64,000 nucleotides of DNA, taken from NCBI GenBank assembly GCA_021307315.1, contig JAJSPD010000020.1, positions 434,001 through 498,000 of the forward strand. Reading direction: 5' to 3'. The first letter of the stretch is position 1, and every line of letters begins with the position of its first letter. The notes under the pieces are model-generated. The model worked only from the letters and a program-made list of their open reading frames with translations. It searched no databases and was not told the origin of the DNA. Below are positions 36,382-48,220 of this stretch, piece by piece. This stretch comes from Bisporella sp. PMI_857. Taxonomy: Eukaryota; Ascomycota; Leotiomycetes; Helotiales; Helotiaceae. Position numbers and translations under genes: made by a program.

Positions 36382-37226
36382 TTACAAGCCCTTCCCCTCC
36401 TTATTGATAGCCCTCTCCACCGCTGCAGAAATTCTGTCTGCAAGCAAGTCCGTCTGGCTCAACATCGGTGAATGGCCGGCTTTACATCTCTCCACTTGAG
36501 CACCAGCACTGGCCGCGAACATTTCTTGGTATTTAGCAGGAGCAGCCTGGTCATTCTCGCAGATCAGATAAGTGGATGACACATATTTATACGCAGCTCT
36601 AGTCAACTTGGTTTTTTGGACATTATAAGATTGAAGAATCAGTCGAGACTCCCAAAGCTTGGCCTCGTCCTCTGGTAAATCGTTGTACAGTACCGAACCT
36701 GCGTTACGTATTGTGAATCGACCATCTGCCTAGATCCTGGAATGAGAAATCTCGTGAATGTAAATGAAGAATGAGTACTTACCCTAACATCACTATTTGG
36801 GGACTCTCCAAACGCATCAAGTACCGATTGCCCGGGTGGCAAAATGAATGCACTGAAGAAGTAGAGATGTATAACGCCACCAGGTAAGCCCCTGGCCCTC
36901 CGACTGTTGAAAGTGAGGTTCTCAGGAATAGCTTCGCTACCCACTAGTCCACCATAGGAGTGCATCACCACTGCGACCGTCTTCCCTCCGTTCGCGATCT
37001 GACTAACGAGCTCCTGGCGTACAGCGAGAGCATCATCGGTGAGTGTGTTTGATGGAAAGGCTGGGTCATCAACATTGGTACAACTTGGCAGTAAGGGGTG
37101 AACCGTGTGGTAACCTAAGAACTTCAATCTATCTTCTAGGGCCTTATACACAAAAGGTGTCTGAAATGAGCCCTGGACAATGATGATTGTCGATGGTACT
37201 TGGCTACCCTGACCTGTGGCTGACAT
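36382..37226 (-). CDS. Alpha/beta hydrolase
   Basis: Exons 37226-36783 and 36729-36382 join across a 53-bp intron (GTAAGT...TAG), giving 263 residues. The start STIIIVQGSFQTPFVY holds the oxyanion region, VVMHSYGG the nucleophile Ser90, YLICENDQAAP the likely acid, and AGHSP the catalytic His. The splice yields SDVRADGRFTIRN without a gap. This is the single-domain AB_hydrolase_6 type that includes esterases and lactonases; the substrate is unknown. There is no signal peptide, so it is probably cytosolic. It lies 386 bp downstream of the amidohydrolase on the same strand, so the two may share regulation or a degradation route. No damage is visible. Confidence 0.88.
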
Positions 37227-37612
37227 GGTAGGCGAAATGGCAGACTCTTTTACGAATTAACTTATCAGTTTAGAAAATTTTCACTAATCAATGGACACCA
37301 GTACATAAAGCCTCTGCTCCTCATGAGCTCGAGATGTTGTACGTAAATTCGAATTAGCGGTAAGACACGTGATATGTAACTTTTTTAGGTCATGCTCAGA
37401 CCGGCGAGCATCTATGGAACGATGATCATAACAGGCAACTTGATTCTATTGCCAGTTTCAAGATAAAATTTTAAATTTTCCTCATAATGTTGTTAGATCA
37501 GAATGCTACTTCGCGCTACCTAATGAGGCGTACACGCAACATCATTTGCAAGATGATTAATCAAGTCGGGATTAATCTCAAATTCCAACATTAAGAGTCA
37601 TGTTAAACTATC
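37227..37612. other. Spacer between the two minus-strand hydrolases
   Basis: 386 bp holding the 3' flank of the amidohydrolase gene and the promoter of the alpha/beta hydrolase. No gene or repeat is seen. Confidence 0.5.
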
Positions 37613-39256
37613 CTAGTAGTCCTTCTGCATAGCTACCTTTACTTCAGGAAAATCAGGAACAATAGGATGCACATTCCCATCCTGACCAGCGACCGGCGGC
37701 GCGATATGCTCTTTTCTGCCCGCCTTGTGCACCTTTCCGTTGATGACAATGACATTCAACTTGTCATGGTCTTGCAGTATCTCAATATCTTCCAATGGGT
37801 TTCCGTCCACAAGAATACAGTCACCGTAGAAGCCTTCTTTGATCATTCCAAGTTCATCTTCTCGCATAAAAAGTTTTGCTACGCCTGCGGTGGCTGCGAT
37901 CAATGCTTCCATTGGAGTGAAATCAAGGAGCTTGACAAAATGAGCCAGGTCGCGTGCATAAGTCCCATGAGGAGTCCACGCAAAGCCATAGTCACCACCT
38001 GGCAAGACTACAATACCACGTCGGTGCATCTCCCGAAGGCCACAAATAGCAGCATTGAGCTCTTTCTTATAACCCACCTGCTCAGCTTTTTCATTGGGAT
38101 AGCCAAAGGCTGCTGCATCATACACTGTTCGACCATGTCAACGTGGAAAACTTTTCTTCAATAGGCAGCTACTCACAAGTTGCAATTAGCCAATTTATAC
38201 CTGGAGCTACGATATGCTTGTCTTTCTCTGCCTCCAGCATATCCATCCCATCATCATCGATATATGAAGCATGGTAAATCACATCAACGCCGTGCCTTAC
38301 ACACATCTTAACCGAGTCACAGGCTCTGGCGTGTGCACAAAGACGACGACCTAAACCATGTGCTTCATCTACGCAAGCAGCAGTCTCTTCATCCGAAAAG
38401 TAGCAATCTTGTGCCGAGCGAATCTCCGTGATCTGTAAAATATCAGTGTATAATCCTAAACCTGATGTTCAGGCACCTGACCTCTTCTCCACTCATGCTA
38501 AGCTTAATCTGATCAACACCAAGGCCGACATGATGTCTGATGACTTGTCGCATCTCATCGGGCCCATCTGCGTATGCTGTAATCCCAGCGACTAGATCGC
38601 CATCTCGACGTGCTATCTCTTTCCCGTTCGCCAAATATCGAGGACCTGGTATATCTCCAGCGTTGATAGCATCTCGAATGACGACATCTAGTCTTTCTTT
38701 TGCTGATGCAGCCCCGAAACACCTGTTACGTGTGTCAGACTCAGCCTGTGGGCCTGGAAATATCTTCAACTACCTACATTGTGTATCCAGAGTCAATATA
38801 ACATTGTGCACTCCGTGCGGTGAGAAGGACATGTTCTTCTACATTCAATTCGCCGAGTCTATTTAGATCGCCACCATTCCAGGTGAAATGAGTATGAGCA
38901 TCCCCTAATCCACTCATTAAAGTTCTCCCACGGCCATAGAAAACTCGTATTTTCGGGTCTTTCTTCAAGGTTTCGGCATTTGGGATAGTCCCGATTTGAG
39001 TAATTCTCTCGCCTTCAATCAGAACATCACCTCGAAACGGATCTCGTCCACTTGAGTCGATGATATTGACATCTGTAAAGAGAATCTTTGAATCAGGATG
39101 TGTTCCAATAATCTCATATTTCTTGGGCCGGAGCGACTGGTCGAAGTTGAGGGCATTGATGGAAGATGAGTTGCGTGGAGGTCCTTGATAAGGGATGTCT
39201 GAGTTCAGGCTACCCCTAAAGCTGGGACTGGGGTCATCAACTCTTGAGTGGGCCAT
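37613..39256 (-). CDS. Metal-dependent amidohydrolase
   Basis: Four exons: 39256-38778, 38722-38482, 38432-38177 and 38124-37613, giving 495 residues with all phases closed. GDAHTHFTW (His121 and His123) is the first metal site. HASYIDDDG and CAHARACDSVK hold further metal-site histidines, and GGDYGFAWTPHGTYARDL is the late loop. The C-terminal ILVDGNPLEDIEIL and VIVINGKV rebuild the small beta domain with ILFTDVNIIDSSG near the start. This is the amidohydrolase-1 superfamily, near imidazolonepropionase, prolidase and ochratoxinase-like enzymes. It cleaves C-N bonds in small molecules; the substrate is not readable. The intron 38433-38481 has an unusual GTCAGG donor. Cytosolic by lack of a signal. 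Its neighbour downstream is an alpha/beta hydrolase on the same strand. Confidence 0.88.
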
Positions 39257-40704
39257 GTTGAATTATCCTAGGGCATAACTGATTAATTCTTAGAAATGCT
39301 TCAGATCGTCTTGAAAGAGGTATTCAGTCGGTTTTATTGGGAACATGACGGAACTGTAAACGGCTAAAAGACAAAAGACCGGGGTAGATGCGCCACAATA
39401 TACACCTAGTCGCCGTAACCATAGGATTATAGACGACATTAAATTAGTAAGCTCTGCGAGCGGAGACGACTTTCTGCCAAGTTTACGATGCCCTAGGCTT
39501 CAAACCATATTTCCCAGACCATGATTAAGAAATAGCAGTCGCGTTCGGTTCTACGCCAAAGCCGAGACTATTATCATATTCAGGACAAGCTTCCAAACCT
39601 GGTTTTAGAGGGTGTTAAAAAAACCAAATATTGAAATTTAAAAAAGCTATAAATTAAACAAATGGTAAATCAAGAAACTTTATTTATTTTAATACAAAAT
39701 ATTATTGCAATTAAGAATCCTTTTACAAAAGGAACAATTTTAAATAGAACTAAAAAACTTTAGTATTTAACTTTTATGATTCTTTTGTTATCGTTTTTAC
39801 AGCAATTTTGCAAACAACAATTAGCTTTATATTAAAACTTTAATGTATAATAAGTACCGCTTATTTTATAACTCTATTGCAAAAATTTTGCTCAAACTAA
39901 TTATATTTGCTAACGCTAAAACTTTTTAAGTGTGAAATCGCCTCGAAAATTGGGTTTACAAGCTTATTCTGAATAATCTTCCGCTGCAGTCCAAGAATCA
40001 TCACCCCACAAGTTCTACAGAATATCAACATGATTGAGGGGTCAAGAAGGGTGGTTGACCAATAATTTGAAGCTTGTTCTGTGCCTGCCTGTCAATATGC
40101 CTTGTCTTGTTGTACAATGCTTATGGCGTGACTGGGAGAATACGTTGCCGCTGCGGGGTTAATTTGCGGGGTGGTTCAAGTGAGGTGGGATAGTGAAGGA
40201 GATAGTGGCCCATCTCCGCGTTACTCCGCTGGTTTCCTTGGCTTCTGTTATCTCTGTCCTTACAAGTGACTCTTGTCTAGAGGTTTTATTAGGGGGATGT
40301 TGCGGACAATGCTTCATGGCTAGCTGGTCGAATGGGGGGGGGGGGGGGGCACAGAAGAGAAATTCTATCCAGTCGCGATTTATCAGGCATCACAATTCGA
40401 CAAGGGCCGAAAAGGTATTCGGTTGAAGTAGAATGCGCTACCATGTTCTTGTGGAATATTCAGATTTAGTACCCCATCATAAAGTAGTGTCACGTCTTTC
40501 CTTAAATGGTGAAAATGAGTCATGAGGATTATACATTAAGTATTTAATTATTCTAGCAAGATTCGTTTTACACCTCCTCATAACTCTTTTTGTTTCGCTG
40601 AACATAATATCACAAGCTTAGATAACATAACGGCCTCAGCGCTCCATGGCCCTTATGGTCATGTAGGCAAACTCGAATCTAATAATAACAATAGTGTAAA
40701 TGCA
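39257..40704. other. AT-rich gene-free stretch
   Basis: 39.60-39.95 kb is extremely AT-rich and lacks any coding motif, as expected of an old element mutated by RIP. The left end is the amidohydrolase promoter. A run of 16 G lies at 40334-40349. Confidence 0.5.
40334..40349 (+). repeat. Poly-G tract, 16 nt
   Basis: Sixteen consecutive G in otherwise mixed, gene-free DNA. Length may vary between isolates or be a sequencing uncertainty. Confidence 0.9.
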
Positions 40705-41497
40705 GTGCAATTGGAAGGCCTGAAGACTGCACGAGGTCATCTTGATGACAGATCTCAACCATCACTTCCAGTAGTCCATCGCAGCTTTGCAAATCCCGCA
40801 CCACTTAACTTTTGTCCTTTTCAACTAGTATATGCATCGTTGTTTGATTCGGGGAAGGAAAGGGCTGTAGGCGCAATTTGCTATCGACATTAAGCATATT
40901 TCTAATTTTAATGTATGGTGTTGATGTTCGAGACGTCGGAACTCCTAATGTACTTATTGGAGTCTCGATCTTCTTCGGAGGGTTGTGCCAGATCATCACC
41001 AGTGTTATGGAATTCGCGAGTGGAAACACGATAAGAATTCATGCCCTGAACAAAAAAGTTCCCTAACAACCAGTCAGTTCAGAGCCACGGTCCTTTCTTC
41101 ATATGGTGCATTCAACTTCTCTTATGATATGATATATCTCCCAAGTTCAGGAATTCTCGCTTCATACACCGATCCGACTACTGATATGCTGAATGAGCAA
41201 TTCACGAATGCTCTCGCTGTGTATATCTGGGCATGGCTCATCTTCACAGTCATATACACTGTTGCCGCAATACCCTCTTCGTAGGTATTATTTCTGGATC
41301 TATTTTTCTTAGATGTTGAGTTGGTCCTACTGGCTTGCGGCTCTATGCTCAACAACATATCGCTGCTGAAGGCTGGGAATGAATTTGGCTTCATTGTTGC
41401 TCTTTGCAGCTATTGGACTGGTGCTGCTGGATTATATGCTGGTGTTTTGACACCATTTGAGATTCCCGTCTTTCGAGTGTACAAACTAGTAGAGTAG
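40705..41497 (+). pseudogene. GPR1/FUN34/YaaH (acetate/ammonium) transporter pseudogene
   Basis: Fragments in order match this six-helix plasma-membrane family. RSFANPAPL near 40780 is the N-terminal NPxPL motif. VGTPNVLIGVSIFFGG, then QIITSVMEFASGNT, follow near 40935. FRATVLSSYGAFNFSYDM follows after what was an intron at about 41031-41075, whose CTAAC branch and CAG acceptor remain but whose donor now reads ATAAGA in place of GTAAGA. AVYIWAWLIFTVIYTVAAIP is next. A frame change and stop near 41284 precede FLDVELVLLACGS, then GLYAGVLTPFEIPVF and the end at 41497. The first helix is also in a different frame. Known members carry acetate or other monocarboxylates. Too many lesions for function. 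Confidence 0.85.
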
Positions 41498-42771
41498 AGA
41501 AGAGTACTAGAATATTTAAGAATGAGGTTAATAGTGTTAATTCTTTTGAAAATCATAATATGGCATAACGCAAGACAATATACAGTACATACAATTAATT
41601 GTTCCTAATGCTTCGATATATGTTGTTTCAGCGAGAGTATGTATTATCCTAAAATACAACTACCATGCTCATCTTCGCGTTTCATTCCACTCTTTTACTA
41701 GTGCATCCTTGGGTTATATAAATAGCCAGTATATGAGTGGTCATGTCCTAATGCTTCTCGTTATTTGCCTCCTGAGTCGTAACCCCTCATCCATATTTCC
41801 TTTACGCAAACCAACCCATCTCATTGGCTCCTTATAGTTAGGCTTTAACCACACATTTCTTCCTACTCTCAACTACTTACCATACTCTTCTATTTCCTTC
41901 CTGCCATGAAACCTCCAAAAATGCCAACTACATTCCTGGCCGCCAAATTTTCGTACCACTTCTCTCCCTCCAGGGTGCCTCTCCAAGAAATTTTGTGTAG
42001 TCATAGACAATATTATCAACCACTATCTACAATCCCCCAGTCTCCTGAATAGTGTGCCACGAGACCTCGGCTAAGGATATGAATGGAAGATCTTTGTCCG
42101 GTATCGATGTAGTGGCAATGGGATAGATCGATAAAGGTGTATCTACTGAGGCCGACTCAGTATTCTCATTAGCGGCTTTCAGGTCTTCCCCAAGCCCTTG
42201 TTCAAGTAATGTCTTTATGCTTAGTATTAATTTGGAGTTTGAGATCCACAGGCCATCAAATATGAGATGATGTGAAAGGTTTCAGTCGAAGGATAGGTGA
42301 TACCACAAGCTTTGATCAAGATAATGCCTAGTGAAAATACGGGATACATACCGGTTTGGGTAGAATGGACTAGCTTACCGAGACCCCTGACTAGGGAAAG
42401 CGAGGGGGAAAGTCTTGGCGGAAGTTCAAGCGATTCATGACACAGTTACGTAAATTACGGAGCTGAAAGGCAACCCCCTCCACCTTTGAAATTCACAACA
42501 CGAAGAAACTTAGGAGAAGGCGGAGAAGAGCGGCTTTCCAATCGATAATTGGGACGAATCCCCTCTCACGACATTGCCGACTAAAAAGTACAAATAAATC
42601 ACCGAAAGGGAACAGTAGGATTGAAGACACTGAAGCTAACGTGCATATTACATCTCGCTCATTGCTAGAACTGCACTGCTCTCTATCTCTTGATTTTTTT
42701 GGACTGAAACATTCTCAGCTCAATTGCCTTCAGCAACTTACTAGAAGATACTTTTATCTCAGACCAACGCA
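41498..42771. other. Intergenic region, promoter of the fusion hydrolase
   Basis: No gene recognised over 1.3 kb. The right half is the promoter of the gene at 42772, and a T run (about 42695-42700) lies close to its ATG. Confidence 0.45.
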
Positions 42772-44603
42772 ATGGCGCCAAATAAGCCGGTAAATAGCGC
42801 CAATGCATCCCTCACAAATTATGTTGCATACAAAGATCCTAAATCATTTGGGCAACCACGGATTGGGTCTTTAGATCTCGATGGAAATATAGTCCAGCCA
42901 CTAGCATTTGCTTCTGGTACACCTCTTTCGAACCTTTACCAAGTGATTGAAGTTGGAGAATTACAAATCACAACTACTGGCGATACATTCCTTTTATCTG
43001 AAGTACAGTTACTGCCCCCAATTAATGGAAGAGATATTCTTGCAGTTGGAAAAAACTATGTAGAGCATGCCAAGGGTAAGAAATAATGAATCCTCTAGTT
43101 GCTGAAACCATATGCTCACAGATTTCAGAGTTTAACTCGTCTGGTTATGATTCCTCTGACAAGGTTGATCAACCCTCACATCCAGTAATATTCACAAAGA
43201 GGGCAACAAGTATTATTGCTCACGGAGAGCCTATATTTCCACACCATGGCTTTACTGAGAGTTTGGATTACGAAGGAGAGATTGGTGTAATTATTGGCAG
43301 GTCCGGTTTCAAGATTGAGGAGGCGGACGCCATGAATTATGTCTGGGGTTACACCATCATCAACGATATGACAGCTCGCGAAAGACAAAGAGATCACAAG
43401 CAATTTTATATTGGAAAGTCTTCTGATACATTTTGTCCCATGGGCCCTATTGCTGTACCCAAGACCAAGCTTCCAGAGGTTCTCCAAATCCAAACTCATG
43501 TCAATGGGGAGAAACGACAAGATGCTACCATAAAAGACCTCATATTTTCTGTACCGTTCCTCATCAAGACGCTTTCGGAAGGGACGACGATCCAGCCGGG
43601 CGATGTTATTGCAACAGGCACACCAGCAGGAGTTGGAATCGGTATGAAACCAAATGTCTTCCTCAAACCTGGCGATGTAGTCGATGTCTCAGTCACAGGT
43701 CTTGGAACGCTCAGCAATACGATATCTTTCAAGGATTCAAACTATATTTCTGAGCGAGTTGCAAAAGTAACATATGTCCCAATCAGCAATGACAAAACTT
43801 CTGGAGGAGCTGGCCTAACATATTTGAACAATAAGAAGCTGTATTACAAAAATACTGGGATTGAAAGCGGATCGCCAATTATTTTCATACATGGACTTGG
43901 CGGCTCTATAGAATCCTTTACTCCATTGATCTCGGAGCTTTCTCTTGCGGAAAAGTACTCATTGCATCTCTCAGATCTGGAAGGCCATGGTCTATCGCCA
44001 ACATCTGCAACTTCTGTCATCTCCATTTCGTCATACGCAGATGATATCAAGGCGATCGTAGATTTTGCCAAAGCTAAATCTGCAACAGTCATTGCCCACA
44101 GCCTAGGTTGTTTAGTCGCCTTGACTTTGGCAACAAGATATCCCAATCTGTTTGAAAAACTTATTCTTCTAGGCCCACCACCATCTCCATTGCCTGCTAC
44201 AAGTCGGTTTGGCTCCACTGCAAGAGCAGCCACCGTTCGGGCGAACGGAGTTGTTTCTGTGGTTGATGCTGTTGTTGACGCCGGCACTTCAGCCAAGACA
44301 AAATACGCCAATCCTCTAGCTGTCGCAGCAGTTCGCATATCACTTCTTGGTCAGGATCTAGAAGGATATGCAAAAGGCTGCACGGCATTAGCCGGCGCCA
44401 CTGAGACAATACCAGTAGAAAATATCAAGATACAAACGTTGATCATTACAGGTGATGAAGACAAGGTTTCCCCACCAGATTTGTGTGATAAGTACGTCAG
44501 CCAACTCCCAAATGCGAAGCTGGAGATTTTGGAGAATGTTGGTCACTGGCATGTTTTTGAGGATCCTGTAGCGGTTTCTGCCGCAATCAAATCTTTTTTG
44601 TAA
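42772..44603 (+). CDS. Fumarylacetoacetate hydrolase-family/alpha-beta hydrolase fusion
   Basis: Exons 42772-43075 and 43129-44603 (intron GTAAGA...CAG) give 592 residues. Residues 1 to about 310 are an FAH domain: DILAVGKNYVEHAKEFN across the splice, DYEGEIGVIIG (148-158) with metal-binding acids, YTIINDMTARERQ, IGKSSDTFCPMGP and GDVIATGTPAGVG. Residues about 335-592 are an alpha/beta hydrolase: IIFIHGLGG, AHSLGCLVAL (Ser426), ITGDEDKVSPPD (Asp544) and VGHWHVFEDP (His574). The second half looks most like 3-oxoadipate enol-lactonase and ring-cleavage hydrolases. FAH-fold enzymes cleave or decarboxylate oxo-diacids of aromatic catabolism, so the fusion could do two consecutive steps; that is inference. 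No stop or intron separates the domains. A Zn2Cys6 regulator gene starts 379 bp downstream on the same strand. Confidence 0.9.
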
Positions 44604-44982
44604 ACACTCATAAAATATTATATGTAAATCTCGTATTCGAGAACCTGCAACGCATTCATTTTAGATAATAGATAGTTTGGTCTGTAGATCCCGCGTGATT
44701 TGGGTGAATGACTCGTGCAAGTAGATGGCATCAAACAGGGGTTTTCCGCCAAACCTATAACTGCCAATGAAATGTGAGATAACCTATTCTTTCCAATTAC
44801 TGCCTGATCCTGAAAGCAAGCCAGGGACAGTATCCGAGCAGGGAGGATATCTCAGTTTAGTCATCTGTCTGCTAGTGTGATGCCTCACCGAGGGCTCGGT
44901 CACCCCGCACATCTCGATCTTCACTTCCATAAAGACATCCGACATGTTCCCAGAAGCATATTACTACACTGCCTAGATATGA
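44604..44982. other. Spacer between fusion hydrolase and regulator
   Basis: 378 bp containing the fusion hydrolase 3' flank and the regulator's promoter. No further gene is seen. Confidence 0.5.
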
Positions 44983-47386
44983 ATGGGAATGGACAATATC
45001 CCTCAACCCAATATCTCAAAGCCCGCGACCCACGCGACTCACTCTGTCCGTCAGCCCGTCAGCTGTGAACCATGCAGAAGGCGGAAGATCAAATGCTCCA
45101 GGACTCGGCCACCTTGCACAACCTGTCAGCGCCGAAAATGTATTAATCTCTGTGTGTATGCCGGTCAAGGTCAGAGCTTCAGCGATGAGTTTGTAGGGAA
45201 CGCAATCGGTAGCGCAAAGGAGGAGCTGTTGGCCAGAATCAGTAATCTGGAGCATTTAGTACAGCTACAAAACGGCGGTCACTTTCCACCAGCAGAGAAT
45301 GACAAGACAGTAGAAGTGGCACCAGAGCTTGATTCACGTCAATCATACGAGCTGTAAGTATGTCTCAATTCTCGATTCATCGCATAATTGCCCTGGTTCA
45401 CTATACCCCTGTCTGGGAGTTGACCCATGGCTCCTAACATAGCTTAGATCGTCCGAGTCTCATGCCCAGGATCGCGCATGGTCACAGGAACCCAAGAATC
45501 TTGTGGCACCATCTTCAGTATCAAATTATCAAACCCACACGTTGAAGACGCTGCGATCTAGAGACGCCGAATATGGACCTCACCGATCACACTGGACCTC
45601 TATCCTTGCCGGATCCAAAATTAACCTAACAGACCCTATGCTAAGCGATGATGATACCGTATTAGAGAACAACTTTCCATTCATGACCTCAAAATCTTTA
45701 TCGATGGAAGACCTGCTTGCCTCCTTGCCTCCAGTGCACCACTGCACTTATTTGAAAGATACTTACTTCAGCGTCTTCTCACCAGTACGCATTTCAAATC
45801 TAGAACTAGCCAACTTCACACTCTGAATCTTTGCAGTTATTCCATATACTTCATGATCCAACATTTCATACAGAATATATCGGATTCCTCAATGATCCAA
45901 ACTCTGTCTCGTTATCTTGGCTTGCGATACTCTTTGTCATACTTTCTCTGGCTATTGATGCTCTAGAGCAAGATGATTATATCTTGAGAGATCTTGTGAG
46001 AGGTTCCAACGCTTCCAAGAATGTCACGGCTCTTGGCCGAAGGTACCGAGAAGCAGCGATGAATTGCCTTGCCAAGAATGGCGTTTTCTGGGGCAGGCAT
46101 GATGTTCATTCATTGCAGGCTCTTATCCTACTGGCGTATGGTATGAGCCATAGTCAAGAACCAACGTGGGCCCTTCTTGGTACGGTATCTGTCCCTGAGA
46201 CTGTAGTAGAAGCTAACAAGACATCTGAGGCATGACATATAACGTAGCCATTGCGCTTGGCTGTCACATTGATCCTGAAAGTCTTCCGTTGAATAAGATT
46301 CAGTGCGAGGAGCGAAGAAGATGTTTTGCAGGTCTCATGATGCTATACACAATCCAGAGTACGGCTCTTGGCAACCTAGATGCATTACTGCAACACAAGT
46401 ATGATGTTCGGCTCCCAGCAAATGTGAATGATGTAGACATTACAGAATCTCTTATCAAACTACCTGCTGCCGGACCCACTCAGATGACTTATCTTCTGTT
46501 CAAGTTTCAGCTATACAACCTAGCTACCAAAATCTGTCAAGAAATCTTTGCTTCAGCACCAAGTCGTGCCTCTATTCAGGACCTAGATCAGCAAATCTGT
46601 GCAACTCAAGAGTTATGGGATGCACAGTATTTGGCAGATTCGAGTACCGGAGCAATTCCAGCATATCACGCTGCTCACCTACACATTCTGCATGGATATG
46701 CACATCAGCTTTTTCTCCTTCTCCATCGGCCATTGTTTGCACAATCAGTCCTCGGTTTGGACATTCCGAATGAAAGTCAGATTAGATGCATTGCGTCAGC
46801 GGAGGCATTGCTGGATATTCACAGGGTTTTGTGTGAAACTCCAGAATACAGAAAATATCTCTGGTACACAAATGGCCTTGGTAGTTTTCATGCATTCCAC
46901 GCTGCTGTAGTTTTATCAGTGGCTTTTCAAATGCCTATCTATCGTCCACAATGGCGGAAATTTAGGTCTGAACTTGAAGAAACTGTGGTACGGTTCGACA
47001 AGTTAGCTGAGCGAAGTCCGATATGCGCAAAGGGGTCACGGGTTCTAAGGTTTTTGCTGTACGTTTTTCTTTGTTTCGGTCTACAATTTTTCATAATAGC
47101 TGAATAGGATATCGGTAGCAATTTAGACTATTCGAAGAGCAAACAAAGAGATAGCCTAGTCGCAGTGCAGCCACCCACATTAATATCTTCAAATAATTCT
47201 TACTCGGAAGCAGCATCTTGGATTTCTGCAACAGAGGATAATTTAAAGCATTTATCAGAGCGTCTTAATCCACAACAATGGCTCAGTCCATCAGCAGTAT
47301 TTTGGGTTAGTAACTTCTACCCTCTTAAGGAGATCAACTCAAGTAATGTGGTATCGCAGAATGAATGGGAAAAATTCATAGGCTGA
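44983..47386 (+). CDS. Zn2Cys6 transcription factor with fungal-specific regulatory domain
   Basis: Five exons: 44983-45353, 45448-45784, 45837-46179, 46230-47058 and 47119-47386, giving 715 residues; all phases close. The binuclear zinc cluster is near the N-terminus with cysteines 28, 31, 38, 45 and 48 plus 57 (or 53), in CEPCRRRKIKC then CTTC. A short linker and coiled coil follow (EELLARISNLEHLVQLQ). The middle is a Fungal_trans domain: SVFSPLFHILHDPTF across intron 2, LQALILLAYGMSHS, MTYNVAIALGCHID, EERRRCFAGLMMLYT. The C-terminus has QQWLSPSAVFW. These proteins bind CGG half sites in DNA and often control neighbouring catabolic genes, so the fusion hydrolase upstream is the natural candidate target (inference). 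The last intron uses TAG at 47118; the earlier TAG at 47107 would shift the frame. Confidence 0.9.
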
Positions 47387-47920
47387 ACCGCTACTAATAG
47401 TCTACAACAAAAATACGTACCCAACTACTTAGGCTCATACACTAGTTCAAATCTAGCATGTCCGAAGAGCACGACAATCATTCCATATACACCTAATCTC
47501 CCCACATGAAGATACCATCGGTGGAGCATATGAAACTCTGTATTTATCATATTCAGCAAGCGCGAGGGAAGAGGAAAATGGCTATTTGAGGCACCACAAT
47601 GAGTGGCTCAAGATCTGTGTAGCCTTACGAACAATCGGTACAGCGAATCGCGATGGTCTTACAATGTAACACTCCGCACTCTAATAGTAATGAACTGTCA
47701 ATTTTCATGATTACTTTAACATAGCTCGACCGTTTAGGACCAAATATAAGATTTAATGAATGTCTGGTGCAACCTCCTGATACTGCGTTGTGGGATTGGT
47801 CACACAAAATAAATTGCGTCTTCTTTCCGTGCAGGGTCAAATGCATCAAGATTCCAGAAACATTTGAAACTCCCCAGATTCTGTCCAAGTGTTCTTTGGA
47901 AAAAAGTACGAAACTGAAAA
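47387..47920. other. Intergenic stretch
   Basis: 533 bp with no recognisable gene; 3' flank of the regulator and possible promoter of the small gene that follows. Confidence 0.4.
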
Positions 47921-48220
47921 ATGGTCAAGTCCTTTAAACAATTCGCCAAGCGGATGCTGTCCAACTTCAGGTCAGGGTACGAGCGCATCCTCTCGACGTC
48001 AACCAAACCAGAAAGTATGTAGCCATCTGTACTCGCTCGTTTGGTCTAATAAACCATAGGATTCGTAGAAAGCTCACAAGGCGAGCATATTTCCAGCAGT
48101 CTTCCTAGCAAACACGAATCCCTGAAGCTACCAGGATGGGTTATAGTCATCGAGTCGCCGGAAACCAAAGCCCAAAAGCGGAAGACAAGTAGTGAGGAAT
48201 TACTATACTTTGCCAAGTGA
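47921..48220 (+). CDS. Small hypothetical protein, 84 residues, two exons
   Basis: ATG 47921 opens VKSFKQFAKRMLSNFRSGY. Exon 1 ends at 48014 and exon 2 runs 48060-48220. The 45-bp intron has GTATGT, a CTAAT branch and a TAG acceptor, and joining keeps the frame to the TGA. The protein is basic and polar with no signal peptide, no helix likely to span a membrane and no family I recognise. A complete intron with consistent phase is the main support. Unspliced reading stops within a few codons of the donor. It may equally be a fragment of a larger decayed gene. Confidence 0.4.
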
